Part shown: piece by piece, positions 23,289-36,016 of the stretch
How positions within the stretch are numbered: position 1 is the stretch's first letter
How the letters are laid out: every line of letters begins with the position of its first letter
From: Cornus controversa
Taxonomy: Eukaryota; Streptophyta; Magnoliopsida; Cornales; Cornaceae
DNA: 64,000 bases
Direction: 5' to 3'
NCBI GenBank assembly: GCA_026545225.1
Contig: CM048845.1
Location: 15,345,001 to 15,409,000, forward strand
The notes under the pieces: model-generated
Seen by the model: only the letters and a program-made list of their open reading frames with translations
Databases searched by the model: none
What the model was told of the DNA's origin: nothing
Program-made: the position numbers and the translations under genes

Positions 23289-25595
23289 TACATGATTTTT
23301 GTTGAACAAGAATTTTGTGCAATTGTACCATACGATTAAAATTACTTACACATAATTGTAAAGTTTCACACATGTGATCGTACTCGTTCACTGCAGTACA
23401 ACACAATGATGTAACACTTTCTTTTTTATGTTGTCTGTACATGGCATTCAAAGTCAACGGACATTCGAGTTTATGTCATCCCATTTACTTGAGAGCTAAA
23501 CAAAGACCTAGGAAGATATATCATTTTATTCAAAAGAGTATATGATGGATTGGGACAGATAACCTTTCAATAATGAGAAATGAAGTCATGGAAGATCAAT
23601 CAATCAGTTCAGAGGACACGTATCGACCTCTCTTAGGTTTCAATAGAATCACCAATTGGCTACGTGTCGACTCTTCCATGCTCAATGCAGATTGGGACCA
23701 CATATATATATTGAAGCCAACCATTATACTATAATGGCACATAAATTACAACTCTCAACAAGAACAAATTACTTAATTAAAATTGAATAACAAGAATATA
23801 AAAAAAGAAAGAAAAAAATGGAAGCCAAATGTATATTTTTCGTAGATATATCAAGAATGACAAATGGGATAAAAGGTATTTAAAATTATCTCAAGAAAAT
23901 ATAACAACAAGAAAAAGTGTAAATTAAATTAAATAACATAAGATTTTTGAAATAATAGAATTACAAAAGTAGAAAAGTTTTATATGATTTAAATTATATT
24001 ATATTCTTCAATGACTTATATATTTATTTTCATCTGGCAAAAACTTTCACAATATTTTTAGAGAGATTTGAACTTTCTTCCTTTTATCTTGAAAAGAGTG
24101 AAGATATAGAAATTTTGATTTGGGGACCGAACTAGTACAACGTAATTAGAATATTAAAAATTTATAAATCAATTGTAATATAATTTTTCTTTATAATATA
24201 TATATATATTGAAAAAAATATAATTCAAAAAATTGAGAAAAATGCAACCTAGATAATTAGTTTTCTTTCAAAAATTGTTTCAATTTGAGTACATTGATTC
24301 CACTTTGAGAAAGATATATCACTATTTACCTTGATGGACTTTTTATTATAAAAAAGTAGCATTTTAACTAAACAAAATATAGTAAAGATATATCACTATT
24401 TAACTTGATGAATTTTTTTATTATAAAAATGTAGCAGCATTTTAACTAAACAAAATAGAGAAAATTTTATCAAAATACGATTATCAAAAACGAAATAGAA
24501 AAGTACTTTATTTGTTGTTTAACAAGTCAAAATTAAAAATATTAGCATATATGATGTCATTATTGTTGTTGGTATTGGTTTTTTTCCTTCCCAATGCTCC
24601 CGTGACTTGCCAATGAAGACTAACAAATAATTCTAGAAACTTTTCTTGTAAACACCATCTAACAAAATATTTGACAAGGAAGGTTTATGTATTTTTATTA
24701 AATATGATTTTTTTTTTATTTTTCTATCTTGATTTCATATGCTGATTATACATGTGTATATGTAAATGCAGTAATAATACAGTAAGAATTATTGTTTCAG
24801 AATATTTGGACTTAAAAAACAAGGCAAAAAGAGTTCAAACTGAAATTTTTTATGAATTTCAAGGTGGCAAGTTATTTTTATTTCCAAACTCACTAATTTG
24901 GGACCAATTAATAAGTGTTTGAAAAAAATTTGGGAGACCAACTAAAATTTTGTATAAGTTTTGGAGAATACAATTTAAGAAAATAATTTTTTTAGAAAGT
25001 TATAAACAAAACTTTGAAAAAAAATTCTGGGAGGTCGATCATGGCCCCCCTAACCGAGAAGATCTACATGCACTACATCAGACGTAAATATACTGGATGA
25101 ATCTAAATCATACGTGTTATAAATGTGCAATAGAACTCACTCTATATATTGTACACGTACGATCCAGATTTACTTGATATATTTACACCGAATGTATTAT
25201 TCACGTACTCCCCCAATCCTCCTCTCCCACCACCCCTAACTAGGCCACATGCTAATGTAGATAAAATAACAAAAGAATTTTGATTACATTGTTGAACAGT
25301 TATGGTGAATGCCTCACTTGCCTAGGCCGAAGAGCAGGTTGACATATTGACTCGCAATTACACAGGGAGAGTCGAATTTGGGATCTTTCCTAAGTATCAC
25401 TCAGTCACAACAGCCGGTCTAACCCTCACAATATTGCAGAAGTCATAACAAAGTAGAATTTAAATGTCACTAGTTTTTTTTTTTTTTTTTTTATAAACAA
25501 TTTTTTATATTTGTATAGTATTTTTAAATTGAAAATAATAATTACCTCTTTGAATTAAATAATTCTTATTTTTTCTATTTTGTTTCGATACTATA
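23289..25595. other. Gene-free stretch
   Basis: AT-rich sequence with no gene. A 74-bp-period tandem duplication lies at about 24310-24460 (AAAGATATATCACTATTTA starts at 24310 and at 24384). Confidence 0.6.
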
Positions 25596-25599
25596 AAAA

Positions 25600-25916
25600 A
25601 AAGCATGTTTGGTACTGTCCGTTATATTTTGAATAATGTCGAAACGTTTCAAAATTTTGAGTCGAAATTGAAAACATCATTTTAGTGTTTTTATTGTGTT
25701 TCGGCTACTTTAACGGAAAAAAAAAGAAGAAAAAAAGTTAAAAAATATTGTCGGTTGTTAACTCTAATTCGAATTGCCACGGTTAGGTCTCACAGAAACC
25801 TTTCATTACGAAACGTATTTTCAATTACTATTCAAAATACTCATAACAATAACAATTATTTTATTTTATGCAAAAATAAAAATGCAAAACACTAAAACAT
25901 GCCAAACAAGCCAATA
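25600..25916. mobile_element. Possible MITE with imperfect inverted ends
   Basis: The left end GCATGTTTGGTACTG and the right end ACATGCCAAACAAGCC are imperfect inverted partners, of the 'TGTTTGG' kind seen in Tourist-like elements. Target duplication not resolved. Confidence 0.35.
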
Positions 25917-26317
25917 ATTTTTGATTGCTTTCCGGAGGGAGAGCCCGAAATACTTTCTTAATAGCATATTTATAACACTCGGGTTGCGTCTTTTGTAACT
26001 ATTAGACTTAGATGCTAAGATTGACCTTTACAGTGTTACAATCCAATGGTTATAGACATGCAAGCTTAGTGAGAACCGCTTTCTTCATAACATTTTCATA
26101 TTCTTAATATAATTTAAATAATAAGGAACATTCAAACTAAAAAAATGAGAAAAAAAAAACTTAGATAAATAAGATGAGAAAACTAATAAGAAAAAGAAAA
26201 TAAAAAAGAAGAAAAAGAAAAATAAAGAAGAACACGTTGTCAACCAATAAATGATGTCATCAATTGTTGAACATTCCTTTTTTTTTTCTCTCTTTAAATT
26301 CATATATAATAAATATT

Positions 26318-26665
26318 GGATAAAATGCTCTAATATCCTCTCATGTTTCCTTTTACTACTCACGAAAAGTACTTGTATAAAAAATGGTAGTCAACCTCCT
26401 CCAGATTTGGTGTAAGTCAGATGCCTTTGCAGAGACATGATATCAATTATCAAGGATATGTAGGCCATTTCATATAGAAGAGATATACGTCAGCAATGAT
26501 GTCTACAAGTTCATTCTAAATAAGTTAAATATAGGAGGGGTATAATAGTAAATGCACTTAAAGCTTTAAAAACAAACGGATGTGAGGTGCACGTCCATTT
26601 TTGACGCAACTTTTTTTTTGTGAGTAATAAAAGAATCCTTGAGGGGGCGTTAGAGTATTTTATCC
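26318..26665. mobile_element. Mutator-type MITE with 9-bp target duplication
   Basis: The 348-bp element starts GGATAAAATGCTCTAATATC and ends in the inverted partner (read back: GGATAAAATACTCTAACGCC). It is flanked by ATAAATATT at 26309-26317 and again at 26666-26674, a perfect 9-bp duplication, the size made by Mutator-like transposases. No coding capacity. Confidence 0.8.
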
Positions 26666-26674
26666 ATAAATATT

Positions 26675-27096
26675 ATATATAAGCACTTACATATAGAAAT
26701 ATTTGAGTGTAAAATATAATTGTAGCAAGGACTACGACAATAATGGAATTATATTTTTGCTACATTTTGATTTTTCAAAGAAATAATAAGAAGGTGTTCA
26801 ATGAATTTTAGAGGGATCACATGCAAGTCCTTTTTTCAAAATTAAAATGTAATGAAGTAATTAAAATAGACTTTAAAAAATTAAATATTAGAGAAGATAT
26901 GGTGTATAATAGAATCGAATTGAAAAAAAAAACATTACCTAACCGATCCCATTAATTTAAGAAAAAGACAAGGAAGATGATATAAATAAGGTTTTTTAAC
27001 TATTTTGAGGGAACCATATGTAAGTTTTTCCTTTCAAATTAACCATGAATAATTATTAGGAGTGACTTAAACAAGGTTTTTCAATATATGTGTGTT

Positions 27097-27134
<38 letters not shown>

Positions 27135-28429
27135 ATTGGCCTATCTCAAGATGCTTAAGGTGGTTGTTCCACCCTCTCTCTCTCTACACAGTCTAGATCC
27201 ATCACCATCAATCCTTGTGCATATCGTTTTCCAACAACCTCTATCTCTCCGCCTAGAGATTTTTTTCCCCTACCAAGTGAATATCAAAAGGATGAAAAAA
27301 GTTTATTGTATTTTTTTGGTAGTTTAGGTAAAATTACTTAAATAAGAAATATATTTTTGTTGATAATTACAACTGGGATTCAAAATTTTCACTTATATAT
27401 ATATATATAATTTATGAAAATAAATTTAATTGAGAATTATAGTTGGTTAGGAGTTGCAATTGGGATTGAGATAGTGAAATTTACAATTAATGTAAAAATA
27501 CTCTATATTATAATGAATTACATTAAAATCGAACTCTTCTATTTTACAACAATTCCAGCTCAATTTATGCTTCTTAATTTTTAGGTTTTTACTTATTGTT
27601 GTGTTCGGTTGCAAAGGAATGTATGAAGGCTACAAAAATTGTTGTACAAGGATCGATATATATGACAATATTGTGAATAAATCCAAACATCTTTCATTAG
27701 GTATTAGGTTTTAGTTGATAGTAATCATAGTTTACTATTAAGTGATAGTAGTTCATAGTTATGATAATTTGCTGCGAGTTTCGGGAGGGGTAGTGAATAT
27801 ATATGTGTATATATATATATATATATATGGGTAAATTATTCTAACCTTCCACGAGATTTTTTCTAATTACTTTCGGATTTATGTTTTTAAAATATGGTAG
27901 TCAACATTTCTTAAAATTTAGTTGACTTTACTTCGGATATCCCTATTATTAATTGACAGTTAACTATGTTAAAGTCAATTAACATAAAAAATCAAAATAT
28001 CAAACTACTCTTGGTGATGATAGTGCTGGTGTGTGGTATGGCATTGATGGAGAATATATATATATATATATATATTAATCTCAGTTCAAAGATTAAAAAT
28101 TGAGGTTATTTTTGTACAAAAATATTATAATTTGATGGTACTTTTATAATTGTATATTAGATGTGATTTTGTTTACTTTACTCTGACATGGGTGTCAAAG
28201 TAATTCTACAAAAAAAAATTCAATTTAAGGGTAATTAAACCAAAGTATATATATCAGTAAGAAAGACCAGAGGAAGTGAATAGACCAAGTTTCCTCTTTT
28301 AATTGATTTTAAAATTCTTTTCATTACACAAAAGAAAAAGTAAAATTAATAGTACAACAAGTTGCAGTGCTTTTGGTCTTTTGGAATTTGGAGTTGTTTG
28401 CTGATCACCTAGCATTGCTTTACCTCTGA
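26675..28429. other. Gene-free stretch with TA microsatellites
   Basis: No gene seen. (TG/TA)n runs sit at about 27090-27134, 27806-27828 and 28057-28074. GGGTAAATTATTCTAACC at about 27829 looks like a MITE start, but a matching end is unclear. Confidence 0.5.
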
Positions 28430-28722
28430 GGTGTTGTTTGATAAAATAATTGAACGTGATTAAATACTTATTTAATTAACTGAGTTTGATAATATAATTT
28501 AAATATTATTAAAAATTATAAGCACCACTTAAATATGGTGAAATTTTAAATAATAGGAACATCACTTATCACTTATCACTTATCACTGAATGCTGAACAC
28601 TAAAAAGTCAAAATAATTTAAAATATATATATAATTTTTAGTTATCACTTAAAAACTTCAGCACTTTAAATTTAGTTCTTAAAATTTTCAGAACTTAATT
28701 TTTAATTTTATCAAATAGTACC
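28430..28722. mobile_element. Tourist-like MITE (PIF/Harbinger type), candidate
   Basis: Left end GGTGTTGTTTGATAAAATAA and right end (read back) GGTACTATTTGATAAAATTA are inverted partners. The flanking triplets are TGA and TTA, two of three bases matching the 3-bp duplication of this group. A CACTTATCACTTATC tandem run lies inside. Confidence 0.6.
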
Positions 28723-29226
28723 TTAGTATCCTCTGACTTCAGTGCTTTTAGAATAACCAGAAAATCTAATCCACGTTAATACAATCACCTTACAATAATT
28801 CACTTTTTGTAGTGTTTGATTCCTTTCTTTCACAAAAAAATATGTGAAGAATTCAAATAAATCGGTTGCCCTAATTATTCTAATATACTCCATGACAAGA
28901 CTCATAAACTGACAATCAGATATTGTGTGGTTCAGTTCAAAGAGACAAACGTAGAAAAACTCCAACTTAATTTCTCATAAAAGTTGACTTCCAATAATGT
29001 CTTTTAAATAAGAATTGGAAGTTGAAACATCTTAAAATTCAAAATCCTAGTTGAAATAGTTAAGGTTGCACTGATCAAGCTTTTGGACTACCGGTACAAT
29101 AACATTGTGGACCAATTGCATTTTACTCCAAAAGCAAGTTCTACTGCTACAATTTTTGAACTACTGGTACAATTATTATCTGGATGAATTTAAGGTTAAA
29201 CTAAAATCAAATTCTATGAGTACAAA

Positions 29227-29977
29227 ATTTGGACGATCTGTTATAGGGGATTCGGTGTTCCATGCTTTGCACCAAACTTGGGCTCGCATGCTGGTACTCT
29301 CATTGTGCTCAATAAACCTCATCAAACAGTATTGTTTTGTCCGCAGCACCATCACAGAACCCTCTCTGAATTGTAATTCCAAACAGATTTGGACTATCTG
29401 TTATAAGGGATCCGGTGCCAAACCGGCACCGTTTCACTTTGCACCGTAAAACTTCACTTGAGGTCGCGTGCTGGTACTCCTACTATGTTTAGTGAAATCG
29501 TGTCAAACGGCATTATTTTGTCACACAATACTATCACAAAACTCTCTTTGAATTGTAATTCCAAGCGTATTTGGAATATCTGCTATAGGGGATTCGGTGC
29601 CCTGTGGGCACCGTTTCAATGCGCACGGTAAACAGTGAAACCACGTCAAACGGTATTGTACCATGGTCAGTGAAATAATGTCAAACAACATTGTTTTGTC
29701 GCAGAACAATGCCACAGAATCCTCTGTAATTCCAAGCAGCTTTAAATAATATCCTTTGGTACCGTTTGACTATGCACAATACATGCTTCATGCGGGTGTT
29801 GAGGTTGTGGAGTCTAAATCACAAGTTCGGATTATGTTGCCACTGCACTCTGATCGAGCTGCTCGGTCAGCTCGCGGAATCTAGGGAATAAATTTTTTCT
29901 GGAGAGTGTTATGGCCCAAATGCTGTTGTGGCTCAAATTTTGGTCTGTGGGCTTTTTGGTCCAATTCCAGAATGTTT

Positions 29978-30031
<54 letters not shown>

Positions 30032-30420
30032 GTCAAAGGGCTTCATATGTGTATAAAGCCAATTGTTTTCGAAAGATTTTAGAGAGTTCTCTATTGTAAA
30101 CTTCTCATTATTGTTGATAGTAAAATTTAGAGTGCGCTCCACAGATGTAGGCAAATGTTTTTGTTAAACTATGTAAATTTGTGTATCTTGTGTAATTGCT
30201 TCTCTTACTTGTATTTTCAATTTCTGATTTATTCTTAGTAGAGGGGTGGTGTGTTGGTACTTCTACGATGCTTAATGAATCCACATCTCCCATACCTAAT
30301 TTCGAGAAGATTTAATAATATCAAGATAACAATAAATTAGTTTTATTCTTTCAACTATTTATTCCTCATGATGTGCTCATTGAAACTACGTCAAACGACA
30401 TTGTTTTGTTAGCACAATAC
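29227..30420 (+). repeat. Tandem repeat array (about 160-180 bp units) split by a solo LTR
   Basis: Units start at 29227, 29387, 29569 and about 29740. Each begins with TTTGGACTATCTGTTATA or a variant and includes the GGTGCC/GGCACCG, TGCTGGTACTC, GTCAAACGGCATT and CTTTGAATTGTAATTCC blocks. The fourth unit continues after the solo LTR (from 30241: GTGTTGGTACTTCTACGATG; then GTCAAACGACATTGTTTTG at about 30392). The units are diverged; no coding role is seen. Confidence 0.7.
29797..30240 (+). mobile_element. Solo LTR of the Tork-like Copia family
   Basis: Starts TGTTGAGGTTGTGGAG and ends CTGATTTATTCTTAGTA. It is homologous to the LTR at 2981-3309 but carries extra sequence, including a (TA)n run at about 29981-30029. 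Flanked by GCGGG and GAGGG (4/5 match to a 5-bp target duplication). No internal domain is attached, so it is a solo LTR left by recombination. Confidence 0.8.
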
Positions 30421-30816
30421 CTAGATTTAATAATGTGAAGATAATAATGAAAATAGTTTAGTTTTATGGTTGATTATTTTTTTATATTTTTTATTTTTTT
30501 GCCTATGATTGAATTTTTGAATTTTAACTTGGCGTTTTTGTCTTCATTAAGTCCTATGTCGCTCCTCTAGTGAATACCAGCTCAAAATAAATAAGTTATA
30601 TTATCTCATCTCATTAATTTATTGTTATCCACTTTTTTACCTAATATTTTCAATATCTTAATTATAAGTCGTGCATAGAATATTATTTTTATATTGATAA
30701 ATGAAAGGATTTTAGCATAACTTAAGGAAAGAATGGTGCTGTCATCTCATTCTCATCAGACTGTCCTATTGTCATGAAGTTGGGTGAGCATACATAAGCT
30801 TGCATGGAAATGCGCA

Positions 30817-30849
<33 letters not shown>

Positions 30850-30853
30850 GTCC

Positions 30854-30863
30854 CCTATATATG
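30854..30863 (+). promoter_or_regulatory. TATA-like / near-CArG box upstream of the MADS gene
   Basis: CCTATATATG lies 87-96 bases before the ATG. It can serve as a TATA box; it also differs by one base from the CC(A/T)6GG site of MADS proteins. A GA-repeat leader (about 30926-30949) runs right up to the start codon. Confidence 0.35.
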
Positions 30864-30949
30864 CAGCATTCGAACCAAAGCCTTGTACACTAACCTACTT
30901 ATAGAAATTCTTTTGGTAAGAAAAAGAGAGAGAGAGAGAGAGAGAGAGA

Positions 30950-33900
30950 ATGGGGAGAGGGAAAGTAGAGCTAAAGAGAATTGAGAACCCAACAAGCAGG
31001 CAAGTGACCTTCTCCAAGAGAAGGAATGGGTTACTGAAGAAGGCTTTTGAGCTGTCTATACTATGTGATGCTGAGGTCGCCCTCCTCATTTTCTCTCCTT
31101 CTGGCAAGGCTTACCAGTTTGGTAGTCATGAGTTAGTATTCATATTTTCCTCACTACTTTAATCATGAATCTTTGTATATATATATATATATATCAGTAA
31201 TTAGAGAGAGAGCATAAATTTTGTTAATGGGTGCAGCATGACCAGGACCATTGCAAGGTACCGGAATGAAGTGGGACTGTTCGAATCTAATGACCAAGGC
31301 TTTAGGACCTCTGAGGTATTGTCTTTGTGCAACTTGAATTCGATTAAATTAATTTACCAAGATTGGAAAACTCTTCCTTTATTCAAAAAGAGAAAAGAAA
31401 AAACAATTACCTTAGAAAAACAAAGTAGGCAATGACAACAACAAATTCTTATTTTCTTTGTTGAAAGAGGGAAAACACATCCCATTCCAACCTTAGTTCG
31501 GTTAGGGAAAAGCTAACCTCTCCACCTTCTCGGAGAGGATTAGTATGTCCCCTACATTTGATGGACAAAAAACAACTCTCTCTCTCTCCATGGGTCTCTC
31601 AGATCCTCTGCGGGTTTTATACTGTAACGTAGTGTTGTAATTTTTTAACGCAACTAAATCTGTATTCACACCACATTAAAATCTGAATAGAAGCAGGTAG
31701 ATTTAATGTGTTGAAACTAGGTTTAATTGTGTAGAAAACTCTTTTACAACGCATTAAATCTTGATGGAAGTAGGTAAATTTAATGTGTTAGAAAATAAAT
31801 TTAATTGCGTTGAGCACACCTACAGCAAGATGCAACGCACAACGAAGGATCCAAATTCCTCTCACTAATTGACAAATTTCATCAAAAGTCCTCTCACATT
31901 ATTTTCATCTTCTCATACATAAAATAATAGCATAACTGACAAAAGAAAACTAATATATATCTCTGATACCAGGAAAGAAAGTTATGAAAGTTCAAAGAAG
32001 AAGAAACTGGTGTGTTATTGATGAATAATAATGAGAATATGCTCAATATTACAACCACTATTTCTAAAAATAAAAGATTCCTAAATGCTATCCACTCTCG
32101 CACTGTCTTTAGAAATTAGGAAAAAATAAAATATTAGTTCCTAGTGAATCAACTAAGATAACCATCAAATTTCAAATAGATCCGAATCTGTTTCGGCCAC
32201 CAACAAAAATTCTAAAATATTTGATAGTCTTCGTGTAACACTGAAAAACACAATTTCGAGAACTTAAATGATGAAATTTGGTCAAAAAAGCGTGGACCAC
32301 AATATTGATAGTTGGGTCATTAATTATTGCATCAAAATTTGGTCTTCGCCGGTCACAACCAGCTGGTGGAATTTTTTTTTTTTTTTTTGAGAATTCAAGC
32401 CGGTGGAATTGCACAAGACAAAGTCGACAACCTATTCTATATACTGGGTTGAAAAAACACTTGAAATAACTTGTTTATGTGCTTTCGGCATATAGCCTAC
32501 TTGCACGAGGGGAATTATTCTTATTTATTATATCTTAATGGAGATCACAACACTATATAAACAGTTACAATAGTTTCAATTAAGAAGTATAAGTAGGATT
32601 GTGGTCTAGTGATATTTTTTCTCCTTCAAAGTAGAAGATAGAGGTGATATTTTCTTTCCTTTCAAAGTAGAAGGTAGAGGGTTTAAGTATCCCAAGTATA
32701 TTGTGGGAGTTAATCTTATCCGGACAAAAAAAAAAAGTAAAATCACTCTTATGTTTAAAAACTCTAAATCAGTATTTTCATTCTTACTTGGGTGTCCAAT
32801 AACATGGTGAGTTCAAATGTTCAAACTTGGGGCTATGAGATCAAGGAGATAAAAGGTTAAGAAAGATTTAAGACTTTGTTTCGTGGATTTGGTCAGAGAA
32901 ATGGAAAAGGGAAAGAAAACAGAAGGGGAAAAGGAAAAGGAAAAGACAACTATTTTTCTCATTTTTTCTGTCATGTTTAAATGGTATTAAAACTAAAAAT
33001 TTCTCTAAAAATGGTCAAGAAAAAAGTAAAGAAAATTGACATGTAAAATTAAATATTCCTCTCCTACCCTCGTTCATAATTAAACAAAAGAGAAGGATTT
33101 CTTTCATTCTTTTGCCTAATTAATTAAATCTACAAACTAAGGGGAGGTCTAAAAGAAATAAGTTGGAACATTTTGGCCTCTCTAATCTCAATAGTGTTCC
33201 TACATTAGGTTCATTCAACAGAATATACAAATTTATTTATTTTATTTTTAATTTTTTACCAGCACTAAGGGAATGATCTTTAGAGTAATAATTAGGGGTG
33301 ACAATTTCCTCCGCCCCGACGGATTTTCGCCCCGCTCCATCCCTAATGGAGGGGATTTAGTCCGCCCTTAATAGGAGTAGGGGCGGGTATGATTTTTTTA
33401 AGAAAACCCACCTAGTACCCGCCCCGCCTGGATTATATACATACATATATATATATATATATGCATACATATATATATATATACATACATATATATATAT
33501 AGTGACATAATTATATGAAGTGTGTCATTTCTTTTATTATTATATTACTTATATAAATATAGTATACTAGATATATGGTAGCCACTACGGTTTACCTTGT
33601 TATGTTCTATTCCTCTGTTTATCTTATGACTAAAAGAGAACTCTCTATATCTTGTATACATAATAGATCTATAATAAAAAAATTCTTGAAGACCAAAACT
33701 GTTTCTATCTCCATCTACATATGTATGTATGTTTGTGTTATTTTCTTTGGTCTTATATATTGAGATTTTGACTGTAAGAATATTGTATCATCGTTTAGGT
33801 ACATTTAGCTCAAACATCAAATTCAAAGCAAATAAAACAAATAATTTTTAAGGATTTTGTTATTCCTCTCTTTCTCTAAATGGGGCGGTGGTGATATGCT

Positions 33901-35714
33901 TACCACAAACCCATTAGGGTTCTTAACGGGAGATGGATTGAGTATTTCCTTGATGGGGCGGGGTAAGATTTTGGCATACCCGCCCCATTGTCATCCCTAG
34001 TAATAACTTACTGAAGTCAGTCTATCAAATCTTCTCTGTCTTCATCTTTCCCATATTTATGCACTTTCTTCTATAACTGGCTAGAGGCAAGTATTTTTGT
34101 TTTGTGTTTCTATTTCATCTTAAATCAAAATAATATTTTTGTTGTGGAGTGCGTTTAATAGTAATTAAAAGCATGTTTGATAATGTAAAATTTGTTTCAC
34201 ACGTGTGAAACGACCTATGTATAAACCTCCTGAGATATGATTTTCACTCTTCTGCTCAATACCCTCCTTGTTACATAAATTCATACAATTTCTTGGTCTC
34301 CATAAACAACCATATTGAAAATGTTTAGTCTTAAACATTGTTGACCCACAAAACTCTCAACTAATTTCATTTGTTTGGAATGTAATTATCATAATGTAAC
34401 ATAAGCTATAATAATATTGCAGAGCACTTTAGCCACTTAGGCAGTATATATATGTTAAAATGTCAAAAAGAGAATTTTTAAAATGCATAGAAACTTGTGT
34501 ATACTCTAATGGCTTTAAGCAATGTTACCATTTGAGTTTCCCCAAAAGAAAATGAAATAAAGAAAGAAAAAGAAAAGTTAATATGTTTTCAGGTGAATTT
34601 TGAACTCAATGTAAATATGCACCTTAATAGTCTTACCAGTACATTGTGTTCTAATGCGTGCCTTAGTTGCTTTAATTTTATTTTTTTTGTGATTGCAGGT
34701 TTTGAGGACTGAAATTGATGACTTGAAGAGAACGATAGGCGCCTTGGAAGAAAGACTCAAGTATGTGCTGAAACTACTGTAACGACACTATCCTCCTCCT
34801 TGTCATGAACATATATAGTTGCATTATGTATACTTTGCAGGCATTTTTCTGGGGAAGATCTGTCGGTGTTGGGCATGAAAGAGTTAAAGCAACTGGAGCG
34901 CAAGCTGAGGATTGGGGTTGAACGCATTCGCTCTAAAAAGGTAACTGATATATATGTCAAAGACAACAAACTAGAGAAATTATATATGTATCTTGACATC
35001 ACACCTTGTACATTATATGCAAGGGACATATATATCCGCCACATTTATGTAGGCCTTCAATTAATAATGTCCTCATTGTCATTCTCTTGTGCTATTATTA
35101 TTTTTAAATTTGTTTGATAATTGATGTATTCATTTTTGTATTGGACAGAGGCGCATCATGTCGGAGCATATCAACTTCTTGAAGAGAAGGGTGATGTATC
35201 TTGATCCTAACACAAGTTCAGGGGTGATTATTGGGGCTTGGCTTGGACCACATGAAGTTTAATTTTGCATAGCTTGAAACCACTATAGAATCACATAGAT
35301 TTTAGATTTTAGAAAGTAAAGAATATAAATCATGTTTCTTCTAGTAATTCTCAGCATAAAAGCAATACACTTAAAGTGGTAAAAGGATATTTTTAGGCTT
35401 CATGGATCTATCACGGCTCTTGAAATTAAGGAAGATGAGAAACCACCATAGTGGGTAGAGGTTAATTTCCGATAACGAGTACCTATAGGTGGCAGTGCTC
35501 TTATAATTTACCCAAAAAAAATCATAGCTAGATTGAAACATTTGGAAGAAAATCAATTTTTGTTTTGTGTAAATTGCAGCACAGAGCCCTGCAAGAGGAG
35601 AATACTCAAATCAGTTTTTGTTTTGTGTAAATGCAGCACAGAGCCCTGCAAGAGGACAATGCTCATCTCCAAAAAAAAGTGAGAATTTTTTAAAAACTAT
35701 CTGTTATTGCACTT

Positions 35715-35769
<55 letters not shown>

Positions 35770-35977
35770 ATGTAGCTTGAATATAGAGTTTGAAATTTAT
35801 ACTTGTGTTTCCTTTGAGGTTAAGTTGAATGAGCTGCAGGAGGGTAATAATGGAAGCTCCAGAATATTTGGAGCAGATGTTCAAAGGTAAGCATCAATTA
35901 AATAGCCACCATCAAACAATGCTGCCTTGCATGTTCAAGTATTTGATGTGATGGAAAAGGCAAATGCATCCATAGTG

Positions 35978-36016
<39 letters not shown>

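Noticed and set aside
29105..29449. 114-residue plus-strand ORF as a gene
   Set aside because: It lies mostly in the tandem repeat array; the frame is not kept between units.
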